Assembly: GCA_035258565.1 (NCBI GenBank)
Contig: DATFXF010000099.1
Span: forward strand, 1 to 42,856
From: DATFXF01 sp035258565
GTDB lineage: Bacteria; Acidobacteriota; Terriglobia; Acidiferrales; UBA7541
Direction: 5' to 3'
Length of the DNA stretch: 42,856 nt
Each line of letters starts with the position of its first letter. Positions within the stretch are counted from its first letter, which is position 1. Both the position numbers and the translations under genes were made by a program. The notes under the pieces are model-generated. The model was not told the origin of the DNA. It saw only the letters and a program-made list of their open reading frames with translations, and searched no databases. Positions 33,094 through 40,961 of the stretch are shown here, in pieces.

Positions 33094-34062
33094 CTATTTG
33101 AAGAAGAACCGGTCGAAGTTTGAGCCGTGGATCTGTACATGACACATCGTACAAGCCTGGTATTTTTGTGTCTGGTTGTGGAACGAGGGCACTCCCGGCG
33201 CGCCCTCCATCGGACCTGCCGACGGGGTGTGGCACTCCAGGCAGAGCAGGTTCACCTGGCTGCGCTTTAGCAGGCGTGGGTTCGAGGACCCATGCGGGAT
33301 GTGACAGGATACGCAACCCTCGGATCTGACCCCATGGTGCTCGAAGACGAACGGCCCGGCCTTGTCCACGTGGCACTTGAAGCAAACCTGGTCCTGCGCG
33401 ACGGTTGAGCGTAGTTGCTTGGTCACGAAGCCGCCGTGCTGGTTGTGGCAATCGGTGCATTGGATCAGTTTTTCATTTACTCGGTGACGGAACGGCTTCT
33501 GAAAGTCTGGCTTGGCCTCGAGATGGCAGGTGTAGCACAACTGTGGCTGAGCCTTGACCAGGAGGAACTGGCCTTCTTTCGCGTGGTGCGGCGAATGGCA
33601 ATCCACACAGCTCACGTTGTTCATATTGTGCTGGCTGCGCCTGAAGTTGCTGTGCTCTTCGCCGTACTCATGGCATCCAAGGCAGCGCTCACTGATCTTC
33701 TCCGCGGAGACGTTCTTGAAGGTGAAGATCTTCGTCTTGTCGCCCCCGGATTCCACGTGCTCTTTGCCAGGCCCATGACAGGCCTCACAGCCTTGCCACT
33801 CCGGTCCCCGACGGGTGTCGTAGGTTGTTTTCCAGTGAGGCGTTTTCTCGAAATATTTGAAGATATCCTCGTGGCAAGTATTGCAGGTCGCCGCTCCGAC
33901 GTATTGTGCCGGGTCTTTCCCAAGGGAGGATTTTGCAGATGGAGCCTGAGTCGTGGGGGCCGCACGACTTTGGGAATGTTGCGTCGCGGCAACCGATGGG
34001 AACAGAGCAAGTTGAATCGTGAAGGCAATTGCCAAGCTCCATGGACCCCCTAAGTGGCGCAT
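33094..34062 (-). CDS. DmsE/MtrA-type decaheme cytochrome c
   Basis: A 322-residue periplasmic or outer-membrane-embedded cytochrome. Exactly ten CXXCH sites occur in order: CNTCH, CEACH, CLGCH, CVDCH, CYTCH, CTDCH, CFKCH, CVSCH, CLECH, CTMCH. The spacing and the GAATCNTCHEDIFKYFEKTP opening match the DmsE/MtrA family. An ATG at 34062 gives a signal peptide (LAIAFTIQLALFPSVAA); an in-frame ATG at 34098 would add 12 residues. The MtrB-type gene follows after about 130 bp, forming a porin-cytochrome pair. A perfect TGTGA-N6-TCACA box lies about 80 bp upstream. No terminal reductase or outer-surface MtrC-like cytochrome adjoins. Confidence 0.92.
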   Translation of the reverse strand: MRHLGGPWSLAIAFTIQLALFPSVAATQHSQSRAAPTTQAPSAKSSLGKDPAQYVGAATCNTCHEDIFKYFEKTPHWKTTYDTRRGPEWQGCEACHGPGKEHVESGGDKTKIFTFKNVSAEKISERCLGCHEYGEEHSNFRRSQHNMNNVSCVDCHSPHHAKEGQFLLVKAQPQLCYTCHLEAKPDFQKPFRHRVNEKLIQCTDCHNQHGGFVTKQLRSTVAQDQVCFKCHVDKAGPFVFEHHGVRSEGCVSCHIPHGSSNPRLLKRSQVNLLCLECHTPSAGPMEGAPGVPSFHNQTQKYQACTMCHVQIHGSNFDRFFFK

Positions 34063-34142
34063 CTTCGCCCCCAGAGACCCGACCGCGCAGATACACATAT
34101 TCCGTTAAGGTCCAACTTTCACAGGAACAAAGGCCGTTGCGC

Positions 34143-34158
34143 TGTGACGCTTGTCACA
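34143..34158. promoter_or_regulatory. Perfect Crp-type box before the decaheme cytochrome gene
   Basis: TGTGACGCTTGTCACA is TGTGA, six bases, TCACA, an exact match to the Crp consensus halves, and the symmetry extends to TGTGAC/GTCACA. It lies between the end of the Crp/Fnr-family gene (34198) and the start of the decaheme gene (34062), centred 88 bp before the ATG. Confidence 0.75.
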
Positions 34159-34197
34159 AAGCGCACGGGGGTACCAATTCGGGGCCGAGTGGGGCAC

Positions 34198-34977
34198 TCA
34201 GACCTCAATTAGCTTTTGGAGGCTCGCTTTGTTGCAGATCACCAGGGTCGAGCCGTGGACTTCTAGCAGTCCCTTGCGCTTGAAGTCCGCGAAGAGCCGT
34301 GTGACCGTCTCGCGGGATGCCCCTATCATCTGCGCGATTTCCTCATGGGTTAGGGTGAAAGTGCCGCGTACGTCACCCTTATTTTGTGGCTGACGGGATG
34401 CCCAGTCTAGCAGGAAGCGGGCGAACTTTTCTGCGGCGGATCCGGATAGGCCGAGATAACGCACTTCCTGATACGTGGCATGGCAAATCTCGCTGAGTAT
34501 CTGTGCAACGCGGACGGCCGCTTCTCCGTGCTCGCACAGAAACTGTAGGAACGCCTCGCGAGAGATGAAGTTGGCCTGAAGCGGTTCGAGCGCTTCTGCA
34601 GTGGCTTCATAAACCCTATTCGACATAGTTCCCGGCAGCCCGATAATCTCGCCCGGCTCGGCGATGCGAAGAATGAGCGACTTGCCATCAGCAGAACTTG
34701 TGGATAGCTTCACGCGGCCATTACAAAGTACAAAGACCCCACGCGGCTCTTGGCCTTCGACGAAGAGGATCGCACCCTTGGGATACGTCGCAGAAGAAGA
34801 AATCGCCTCCAGGCCTTTCAGCGCGCCGGGCGGCAGGTCGCAAAATAGTCGGTCCTCGCGCAGCGGGCAGGTCAGACAGCTTTCGATGATCTCAAGGCCG
34901 TAGGGCGCACGCATCCTCTCACCCGTGTGCATTATACGCCGCTTCCTCCTGGGGACAATCTGCAGACGGTAGGCCAT
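34198..34977 (-). CDS. Crp/Fnr-family transcription regulator with cysteine-rich N terminus
   Basis: A 259-residue DNA-binding protein. GGGGAGGA just upstream supports the ATG at 34977. Residues of about 30-50 have three cysteines (CLTC, then C46 in DRLFC), and a fourth is C85 in VFVLCNGRVKLS, which could ligate an Fe-S cluster as in Fnr. This is inference. A cyclic-nucleotide-binding-like barrel follows (KGAILFVEGQEPRG, LRIAEPGEIIGLPG). The helix-turn-helix recognition helix is ASRETVTRLF, with the Arg, Glu and Arg that Crp uses to read GTGA, in contrast to the VETISR of Fnr. This fits the three TGTGA-type boxes found around it. Confidence 0.88.
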   Translation of the reverse strand: MAYRLQIVPRRKRRIMHTGERMRAPYGLEIIESCLTCPLREDRLFCDLPPGALKGLEAISSSATYPKGAILFVEGQEPRGVFVLCNGRVKLSTSSADGKSLILRIAEPGEIIGLPGTMSNRVYEATAEALEPLQANFISREAFLQFLCEHGEAAVRVAQILSEICHATYQEVRYLGLSGSAAEKFARFLLDWASRQPQNKGDVRGTFTLTHEEIAQMIGASRETVTRLFADFKRKGLLEVHGSTLVICNKASLQKLIEV

Positions 34978-35050
34978 CTGGTCCTCCCCGGAAGCCGTCT
35001 TTCTTCGGCTTCCTCTGCGGTGATTGGAAGGCCGACGGCCACGATTTGCC

Positions 35051-35066
35051 TGTGACAGTGCTCACA
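35051..35066. promoter_or_regulatory. Perfect Crp-type box, site 1 in the divergent promoter region
   Basis: TGTGACAGTGCTCACA is TGTGA, six bases, TCACA. It lies between the Crp/Fnr gene (start 34977) and the plus-strand gene at 35137. Its centre is 22 bp from that of site 2, two helical turns, so both could be bound on one face of the DNA. Confidence 0.7.
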
Positions 35067-35072
35067 GTCAAA

Positions 35073-35088
35073 GGTGACCCACGTCACC
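35073..35088. promoter_or_regulatory. Crp-type box, site 2 in the divergent promoter region
   Basis: GGTGACCCACGTCACC is GGTGA, six bases, TCACC, a perfect inverted repeat that keeps the GTGA/TCAC core of the Crp consensus. It may control the plus-strand gene at 35137 and, with site 1, the regulator gene itself. Confidence 0.6.
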
Positions 35089-35136
35089 GCGTGCTTAGCT
35101 TCGACGGGGAGACACTTTAGGAGAAAGGAGGTGGCT

Positions 35137-35658
35137 ATGCGCAGGGATAAACGAGACCTTCTCGAGGTCTTGAAATTTGAACTCGAGTTCTTGGAGAAGG
35201 GTGGGTACGGTCGCTCACCGCGGACACCTTGGAGACCTCAGTTCATTTTTGAAGACTCGCCCACGTGCATGAATTACGACTCCAAGGATAATCCTGGGCC
35301 CTGCAGCGACTGTGTGCTCATGCAACTAGTCCCCGCCGAGCGCCGTGGCGAGAAGATTCCATGCCGCCACTTCCCTCTGAACCCCGAGGGAGAGACGGTA
35401 GATTCCCTTTATCGCTATGGCAATCAGGAGGAGCTGGAGGACAACTTGCGCACCTGGCTGCGCGCCACGATCCACGGGCTCGAGCAGGAACAGAAGAGCG
35501 AACGGAATCACGACACTGAGGCCGAAGAGATCCGCAGCGCCTTGAGCAAGGGCCAGCGAACTCTCGACGTGAAGGCGCACGCGGGCGGGCTTTGCTCGAC
35601 CGACGCGAGGAAATGCCTAGAAGCAGAAAGGGGGGTCCATGATCGCCAAATGCGCTAA
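35137..35658 (+). CDS. Cysteine-containing hypothetical protein beside the regulator
   Basis: A 173-residue soluble protein. The ATG at 35137 is chosen for its strong AAAGGAGGTG ribosome binding site; a longer frame from 35074 has none. After a helical start (RDKRDLLEVLKFELEFLEKG) it has a cysteine cluster: SPTCMNY, GPCSDCVLM, then EKIPCRHFPLN, suggesting a metal or Fe-S site. The C-terminal half is charged and helical. No family is recognised by me. Two Crp-type boxes lie 50-85 bp upstream, so it probably belongs to the same regulon as the cytochrome operon. The next gene overlaps its end by 20 bp. Confidence 0.72.
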   Translation: MRRDKRDLLEVLKFELEFLEKGGYGRSPRTPWRPQFIFEDSPTCMNYDSKDNPGPCSDCVLMQLVPAERRGEKIPCRHFPLNPEGETVDSLYRYGNQEELEDNLRTWLRATIHGLEQEQKSERNHDTEAEEIRSALSKGQRTLDVKAHAGGLCSTDARKCLEAERGVHDRQMR

Positions 35659-35917
35659 CCCGGCTTGCCCGGCACGATTCGAGCACAGGCTGAGCGGCAA
35701 GTTCTTCCGGTTTCGCCGCGACCCTTCCTCGCAAGGGGAGGCGGAAGGCTTCGCGGGAGCCCGCAGCCCCTCGCATAACGTTGAGCACTTCTGGCTATGC
35801 CCTCGATGCTGTCAGATTTTCACGCTCGTTCATGTAGAAGGCCAGGGAGTTGTGCTGAGACTCTCGCGAGTAGAGCTTTCAACCGACGCTAGTCGGGAAG
35901 TGTTGACCGCGGCCTAG
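35639..35917 (+). CDS. Small zinc-ribbon-like protein
   Basis: A 92-residue cytoplasmic protein beginning MIAKCANPACPARFEH, with a second cysteine pair in LCPRCCQIFT, 45 residues later. The CX4C plus CXXC pattern and the FRFRRDP segment suggest a zinc ribbon. It overlaps the 35137 gene by 20 bp and is preceded by an AAGGGGGG-type ribosome binding site, so both are one transcript. Proteins of this form occur in acidobacteria, but I cannot name a function. Confidence 0.7.
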   Translation: MIAKCANPACPARFEHRLSGKFFRFRRDPSSQGEAEGFAGARSPSHNVEHFWLCPRCCQIFTLVHVEGQGVVLRLSRVELSTDASREVLTAA

Positions 35918-36092
35918 CCTATACTTAGACGCTACGCTACGCGGGAAGAATTCTTCGACGGCCCACCGGAGACGAACTATGTATGAAGGTCAGACTTCGC
36001 AGCTTTGAATGGTCGAGGGCAAGCTGCGTTCGAGGCCGGGGACGTGCGAGATTTCAACCTAAAATCTTTGCGCAAATCAGGCGCTCGCAAAA

Positions 36093-36446
36093 ATGTTTGC
36101 GCTCGTAGGTCTAACTCAAGAGGAAGTTGCGGCAGGCCATCACCCTTGCGTGCCACTGGCGCATGCGCTTAAGCAGCAGTTGGCGCTGCCGTGGTTCACC
36201 TATGGTTCGGCTGACCGAGCGCTCGTCTATGGGGCTGACAGCATGGATATGACGGCCGTGCGGGGGTTACGCGAGAAGTACCAGGAGGGAACCGGATTTT
36301 CTCAGTTCGCGTTCTTCAACGATGTCGCATGCGAAGCATGCCGGCAGTTCGGCATCAACCTACAAGTTCTCGAATACGTCAACGAGGACTCTATCCCGGC
36401 CAGCCGCACGATTGTACTTGACCGCCCGTATATGGCGGGCGCTTGA
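36093..36446 (+). CDS. Possible hypothetical protein before the nitrate-type cluster
   Basis: The frame encodes 117 residues with a plausible globular composition (PWFTYGSADRALVYGADSM, GINLQVLEYVNEDSIPA) and two cysteines in VACEACRQ. The ATG lacks a clear ribosome binding site, and the region 35918-36092 upstream shows no gene or obvious promoter. No family is recognised. The reading frame might be chance in GC-rich DNA; its codon-position pattern would decide. Confidence 0.4.
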   Translation: MFALVGLTQEEVAAGHHPCVPLAHALKQQLALPWFTYGSADRALVYGADSMDMTAVRGLREKYQEGTGFSQFAFFNDVACEACRQFGINLQVLEYVNEDSIPASRTIVLDRPYMAGA

Positions 36447-36509
36447 CGCTTACTGTCGGCCTGTTTCGTGGATGCTTGTTGTCAAGCAAAGAAAACTTGG
36501 TAAGCTCTC

Positions 36510-36536
36510 TGTGAGAGCGATCAGGTGATCGCACCT
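36510..36536 (+). promoter_or_regulatory. Overlapping palindromes covering the ribosome binding site of the transporter fusion gene
   Basis: TGTGA at 36510-36514 begins a half-conserved Crp-type site (TGTGA, six bases, TCAGG). Two perfect palindromes overlap: GCGATC-AGGT-GATCGC (36517-36532) and AGGTG-ATCG-CACCT (36523-36536). The only Shine-Dalgarno-like sequence, AGGTGA (36523-36528), lies within them, ten bases before the ATG at 36539, so the element could be a protein operator or an RNA switch. Confidence 0.5.
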
Positions 36537-36538
36537 GT

Positions 36539-38758
36539 ATGCGCCGCTCTGCGGCACAATCTCTTACTATAGCAACTGCCTCTTTCGCCCTATGCTTTGC
36601 TGCATGGGGCTTGATTAGCGCTTTCGCTCCCCAATTCCGCCAATTGTTCCGGCTATCGGCGACCGAGACGGCACTACTCATTGCCGTTCCCGTTGTGCTC
36701 GGATCCCTCGCCCGCATCCCAGTCGGTATGCTCGCCGACCGATTCGGCGGCCGCGTTGTCTTCTCCTTACTCATGCTCGCGGTAGCGGTGCCAATCTGGC
36801 TAGTGCCTCAGGCAGCGAGCTATCGGAGCTTGCTTGCAGCGGGGCTCTTCCTCGGATTGGCGGGCTCGTCGTTCGCCATAGGAGTGGGCTTCGTTTCCCG
36901 GTGGTTCCCCGCAGAGCGACAGGGGAGCGCGCTCGGACTCTACGGCCTGGGGAACATCGGCCAATCGGCAGCCGTATTTCTCGGCCCGGTGTTGGCGGCG
37001 GTGGTCGGGTGGCAGGTTGTTTTCCGTGGCGCCGCGGTGCTGCTGATCGGCTGGGCCATTGTATTTGCCTTTTTGGCGAGCAATGCTCCTGCGACCGCGC
37101 GGCCCAAGGGAATCGGGGCGATGCTCGGCGTGCTGGTACGGGAGCGGCTGTCCTGGGTCCTCGCCCTCTTCTATTTCCTCACGTTTGGCGGGTTCGTGGC
37201 CTTTTCCATTTACCTGCCCAGCCTGCTTAAGGATCAATTTGCGCTCCGTCCAAACGATGCCGGGTTCCGCACGGCTGGATTTGTGGTCCTGGCCACTCTG
37301 TGTCGTCCTCTGGGTGGATGGCTGTCCGACAGGATCGGTGGGGCGCGCGTGCTCAGCGGCGTCTTCATAGGGATTGTTCCCTTTGGGCTTCTGCTGACCT
37401 GGCCCATGATGCTGCCCTTTACGGTTGGGGCGCTGGGTTGCGCTGCGCTGCTGGGCGTGGGCAACGGGGCCGTATTCAAGTTAGTGCCTCAGTATTTCCC
37501 CAAGGAAGTCGGTACCGTCACCGGCCTGGTCGGAGCGATGGGTGGGGTGGGAGGCTTCTTCCCGCCACTCCTGCTGGGATTCTTTCGGGATCACACCGGG
37601 GCCGTGTGGCCAGGGTTCATTTTACTGGCGGCCACCTCTCTGGCTCTTTGGTGGACCAATCACAGGGTATTCATCCCGCGTCAGGAGACCATAGAGCTGA
37701 CTCTTTCGCCCGAGCTCACGCGAACCGCAGACCGTCTTCGCGCCGGGGCTTGGGCAACCATGTGGACGAGCCTGCTTGCGGCCGCGATCGTAGTTGGGTC
37801 GCGCAACCTCGAAAACTTCGACCCGGCCCTGGTGATCTATACCTTTGCTGTTGTCTTCGCCACCTGGGGCGTGGTCTACCACTATCGCGTCTGGCTCGAT
37901 AAACCCCCGACCAAGCTCTATTGGCGGCAAGGGTGGCGAATCGTCCGAGAGTGGGGTCTCCTCTGGAGCCTGCCGCGGATTGTTGACCTTGCGGGCAGAA
38001 ATCTAGTTGGCCAGACGTTTATCCGTCGCCGCTCGAAGTTGCGCTGGTCGATGCACCAGCTCATCTTCTGGGGCTGCGTGCTGGCCGTGCTGATTACCTT
38101 CCCGCTTGTCTTCGGCTGGCTCTCTTTTCGGACGCTGCCGAATAATCATATGACTTACGTAACCTATCTTTTCGGCTTTCCCGCGCTGACGTTCCGCGTT
38201 CGCACGCTGTTTTCCGAGCTTCTGTTCCATGGGCTGGACATTGCCGCTTTCCTGGTCCTAGCGGGAATCTTTCTTTCGCTCTGGAGGCGGATGCGGGAAA
38301 AGGGAGCCCAGGCGCTGCAATCCTTTGCCATGGACTTTTTCCCCATCATTTTGTTGTTCGCCATTTCTGTGACCGGGCTTGCGCTGACGGCGTCGCAACG
38401 CTGGCTGCGCGGCGAATTTTACAGCTTCCTAGCCATTCTCCACGCCATCACGGTCACTGCGGCTCTGCTCTATCTGCCCTTCGGCAAGTTCTTCCACATC
38501 TTTCAGCGGCCAGCGCAGCTCGGCGTGAAGCTTTATCACGAGGTGGGCGATGCGGGAGAGCCAGCCATCTGCGCGCGATGCGGTGAGCGGTTTGCCTCGC
38601 GGATGCACGTGGACGACCTCAAGCGCATGCTTCCGCAATTGGGTTTCGACTACAGGCTGCCAGGTTCTCCCGGTCACTGGCAGGAGCTGTGTCCGGCCTG
38701 CAAAAGGAAGTTGCTTTCTGCGGCGCAGCTACGGTTGAAGGAGGAGTCGCGTGGCTAA
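36539..38758 (+). CDS. NarK-like transporter fused to a NarI-like cytochrome b and a CxxC domain
   Basis: A 739-residue membrane protein with three parts. Residues of about 1-390 are a major facilitator of the nitrate/nitrite porter type: FALCFAAWGLISAFAP, the Arg in GSLARIPVGMLADRFGG, and the nitrate signature GVGNGAVFKLVPQYFPKEVG, then TGLVGAMGGVGGFFPP. Residues of about 405-660 are a b-type cytochrome domain of NarI/HdrE type, with five helices and histidines in RWSMHQLIFWG, ELLFHGLDIAAF, LAILHAITVTA and GKFFHIFQRPAQLG. The last 70 residues have two CxxC pairs (ICARCGERF and LCPACKRK), likely a zinc or Fe-S site in the cytoplasm. It overlaps the next gene by 8 bp. Confidence 0.88.
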   Translation: MRRSAAQSLTIATASFALCFAAWGLISAFAPQFRQLFRLSATETALLIAVPVVLGSLARIPVGMLADRFGGRVVFSLLMLAVAVPIWLVPQAASYRSLLAAGLFLGLAGSSFAIGVGFVSRWFPAERQGSALGLYGLGNIGQSAAVFLGPVLAAVVGWQVVFRGAAVLLIGWAIVFAFLASNAPATARPKGIGAMLGVLVRERLSWVLALFYFLTFGGFVAFSIYLPSLLKDQFALRPNDAGFRTAGFVVLATLCRPLGGWLSDRIGGARVLSGVFIGIVPFGLLLTWPMMLPFTVGALGCAALLGVGNGAVFKLVPQYFPKEVGTVTGLVGAMGGVGGFFPPLLLGFFRDHTGAVWPGFILLAATSLALWWTNHRVFIPRQETIELTLSPELTRTADRLRAGAWATMWTSLLAAAIVVGSRNLENFDPALVIYTFAVVFATWGVVYHYRVWLDKPPTKLYWRQGWRIVREWGLLWSLPRIVDLAGRNLVGQTFIRRRSKLRWSMHQLIFWGCVLAVLITFPLVFGWLSFRTLPNNHMTYVTYLFGFPALTFRVRTLFSELLFHGLDIAAFLVLAGIFLSLWRRMREKGAQALQSFAMDFFPIILLFAISVTGLALTASQRWLRGEFYSFLAILHAITVTAALLYLPFGKFFHIFQRPAQLGVKLYHEVGDAGEPAICARCGERFASRMHVDDLKRMLPQLGFDYRLPGSPGHWQELCPACKRKLLSAAQLRLKEESRG

Positions 38759-40961
38759 GCCCCCAGCCTCGGTGGAAGCCTTGACCGAACGCTACGGGCC
38801 CCATCTGAACTACGCTCCTGCGGGTGGCTGGCAGGACGAGTCCGTGCATCCGGCTGAACGCTTGGTCAAAACGCACTGCTGCTTCTGCGGACAGCAGTGC
38901 GGCATCCAGCTCAAGGTGCGCGAGAACCGCGTGATCGGCTTTGAGCCTTGGGAAGAATTTCCGTTCAACCGCGGGATGCTGTGTCCCAAGGGGGTCAAGC
39001 GCTATCTGCAAGGCTCGCACCCCGACCGGCTGCTCGACCCGCTGCTGCGAACCGACCGGGGCTTCCGTCGAGCGGCGTGGGACGAGGCCCTGGATTTCAC
39101 CGCGCGTCGGCTCCGCGAGATCCAGGAACGTCATGGGAAGGATGCGGTGGCCGTTTACGGTGGGGCCTCGCTGACCACGGAGAAATCCTACCTCCTGGGC
39201 AAATTCGCGCGTGTGGCCCTGGGGACGCGCCACATTGACTACAACGGCCGGCTCTGCATGGTTTCGGCCGGGACTGCTTACAAGCTTGCCTTTGGCGTTG
39301 ACCGTAGCCCCATTCCTTGGAGTGACATCCTGAACGCCCAGGTGCTTTTGATCATCGGCGCCAACATCGCGGATTGCGCGCCGATTACCACCGACTACGT
39401 CTGGCGCTGCCGCGATAACGGCGGGAAGCTGATCGTGGTCGATCCGCGAATGACGCCCATTACGCGCAATGCCGATCTCTATCTGCCGGTGCGCGCAGGA
39501 ACCGACCTCGCCCTGCTCATGGGCTTGCTTCATGTCGTCCTTCGGGATGGCTTGGAGAATCGGGCGTTTATTGCGGAGCGGACCGTCGGTTTCGAGGCCG
39601 TTGCGGAGTCTGTGAAGTCCTACGATCCGAGGGCGGTAGCCGAGAAGACGGGGGTGGCGCCCGAGGCTATCGAGAAAGCTGCCCGCTGGTTCGCGCAAGC
39701 GGATCGGGCCATCGCCCTGCACGCCCGCGGCCTGGAGCATCATTCCAAAGGCGTAGAGAACTGCCTCGCGGTGATTAATCTTTGCCTTGCCATCGGCCAC
39801 TTGGGCCGCGAGGGTGCGGGCTGCGCCATGATTACCGGCCAGGGCAACGGGCAGGGTGGTCGTGAGCACGGCCAGAAGTGCGACCAGCTCCCCGGCCAGC
39901 GCCCGATTAGCGACCCCGTAGCACGCCGCCACGTGGCGCAGGTCTGGGGCATTCGCCCCGAAGAGATTCCGCAGGGTGGGCTGACCGCCGTGGAGATTAT
40001 GGAGGCCATCCATCGCGGCGAGATCAAGGGGCTGCTTTCGATCTGTTTTAATCCGTTGGTTTCGTTGCCCGATGCCAACTTCACCCACGAGGCCTTGGAG
40101 AAACTCGAGTTTCTAGGGATCATCGATTTCTTCCTTTCAGAGACTGCGCACTACGCCGACGTTGTCCTCGCCGGAAGCCTGCAGGAAGAGGAGGAAGGAG
40201 TTGGGTGTACCGCTGAGGGCCGAGTGGTTCACATCCAGAAAGCCGTGGACCCGCCGGGAAACGCCCGCGGCGATGCGATGATCATTTGCGACCTGGCGCG
40301 TCGTCTGGGCAAGGGTCAGTACTTCCCCTATGGCAACACGCGGGAAATCTTCGAGGAGCTACGGGAAGCGTCCCGCGGCGGTATCGCCGACTACTACGGC
40401 ATTACTTACGAGAAGATTGACCGGCAGATGGGCGTCTTTTGGCCGTGTCCCACGCTGGATCACCCGGGCACGCCGCGACTCTTCGAGGGCGGAAAATCGT
40501 TCCACCCCGATGGCAAGTTCCATTTCGTGGCGACGGAGTGGCGCGAGAGCGGTGACCCGGTAGGTGACGACTACCCCGTTTACCTGACCACCGGCCGGCT
40601 CGTTGGCCACTATCTGTCTGGCACGCAAACGCGGCGCATTGGCGCGTTGGTAGACCAGCACGACGAACCGTGGCTGGAGATCCATCCGCGGCTGGCGATG
40701 CGGTACGGAATCTCCGACGCGGATTGGGTGACGGTGACCACCCGCCGCAGTGAAATCACGCTGAGGGCCCAGGTAGTTCGCACCATTCGTCCGGATACGG
40801 TGTTTATTCCTTACCACTGGCCTCACGGGCAGAGCGCCAATCGGCTGACGCATCGCACGCTCGATCCGCGCAGCAAGATCCCGGAGTTCAAGATTTCGGC
40901 ATGCCAGTTGCGCCGGGCCGATGGCGCGCCGGAGTGGGCGCGCCGAAAAGGCGGCGCATGA
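38751..40961 (+). CDS. Molybdopterin oxidoreductase, NasA/NarB nitrate-reductase type
   Basis: A 736-residue enzyme of the DMSO-reductase family, binding Mo-bis-MGD and one [4Fe-4S] cluster. The cluster motif is C43-x2-C46-x3-C50-x27-C78. The Mo-ligand region NGRLCMVSAGTAY has Cys at 169, as in NasA, NarB and NapA. GQGNGQGGREHGQKCDQLPG matches the nitrate-reductase signature. The C-terminal domain has YLTTGRLVGHYLSGTQTRR. No Tat signal is seen, so it is cytoplasmic. Translation starts at GTG 38751 after GGAGGAG. The natural reaction is probably nitrate to nitrite, but other oxyanions cannot be excluded. An Fe-S protein, a Rieske protein and a membrane protein follow. Confidence 0.9.
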   Translation: MAKPPASVEALTERYGPHLNYAPAGGWQDESVHPAERLVKTHCCFCGQQCGIQLKVRENRVIGFEPWEEFPFNRGMLCPKGVKRYLQGSHPDRLLDPLLRTDRGFRRAAWDEALDFTARRLREIQERHGKDAVAVYGGASLTTEKSYLLGKFARVALGTRHIDYNGRLCMVSAGTAYKLAFGVDRSPIPWSDILNAQVLLIIGANIADCAPITTDYVWRCRDNGGKLIVVDPRMTPITRNADLYLPVRAGTDLALLMGLLHVVLRDGLENRAFIAERTVGFEAVAESVKSYDPRAVAEKTGVAPEAIEKAARWFAQADRAIALHARGLEHHSKGVENCLAVINLCLAIGHLGREGAGCAMITGQGNGQGGREHGQKCDQLPGQRPISDPVARRHVAQVWGIRPEEIPQGGLTAVEIMEAIHRGEIKGLLSICFNPLVSLPDANFTHEALEKLEFLGIIDFFLSETAHYADVVLAGSLQEEEEGVGCTAEGRVVHIQKAVDPPGNARGDAMIICDLARRLGKGQYFPYGNTREIFEELREASRGGIADYYGITYEKIDRQMGVFWPCPTLDHPGTPRLFEGGKSFHPDGKFHFVATEWRESGDPVGDDYPVYLTTGRLVGHYLSGTQTRRIGALVDQHDEPWLEIHPRLAMRYGISDADWVTVTTRRSEITLRAQVVRTIRPDTVFIPYHWPHGQSANRLTHRTLDPRSKIPEFKISACQLRRADGAPEWARRKGGA

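Noticed and set aside
32963..33460. Upstream in-frame extension of the MtrB-type gene by 166 codons
   Set aside because: The extension is antisense-like in composition, overlaps the decaheme gene and precedes a clear signal peptide at 32962.
36517..36532. Fnr box (TTGAT-N4-ATCAA) before the transporter fusion
   Set aside because: The palindrome is GCGATC-N4-GATCGC, which matches neither the Fnr nor the Crp consensus; only a half TGTGA is nearby.
38619..40088. Minus-strand open frame of 489 codons opposite the molybdopterin gene
   Set aside because: Shadow of a strongly conserved gene; no signal, motif or ribosome binding site of its own.
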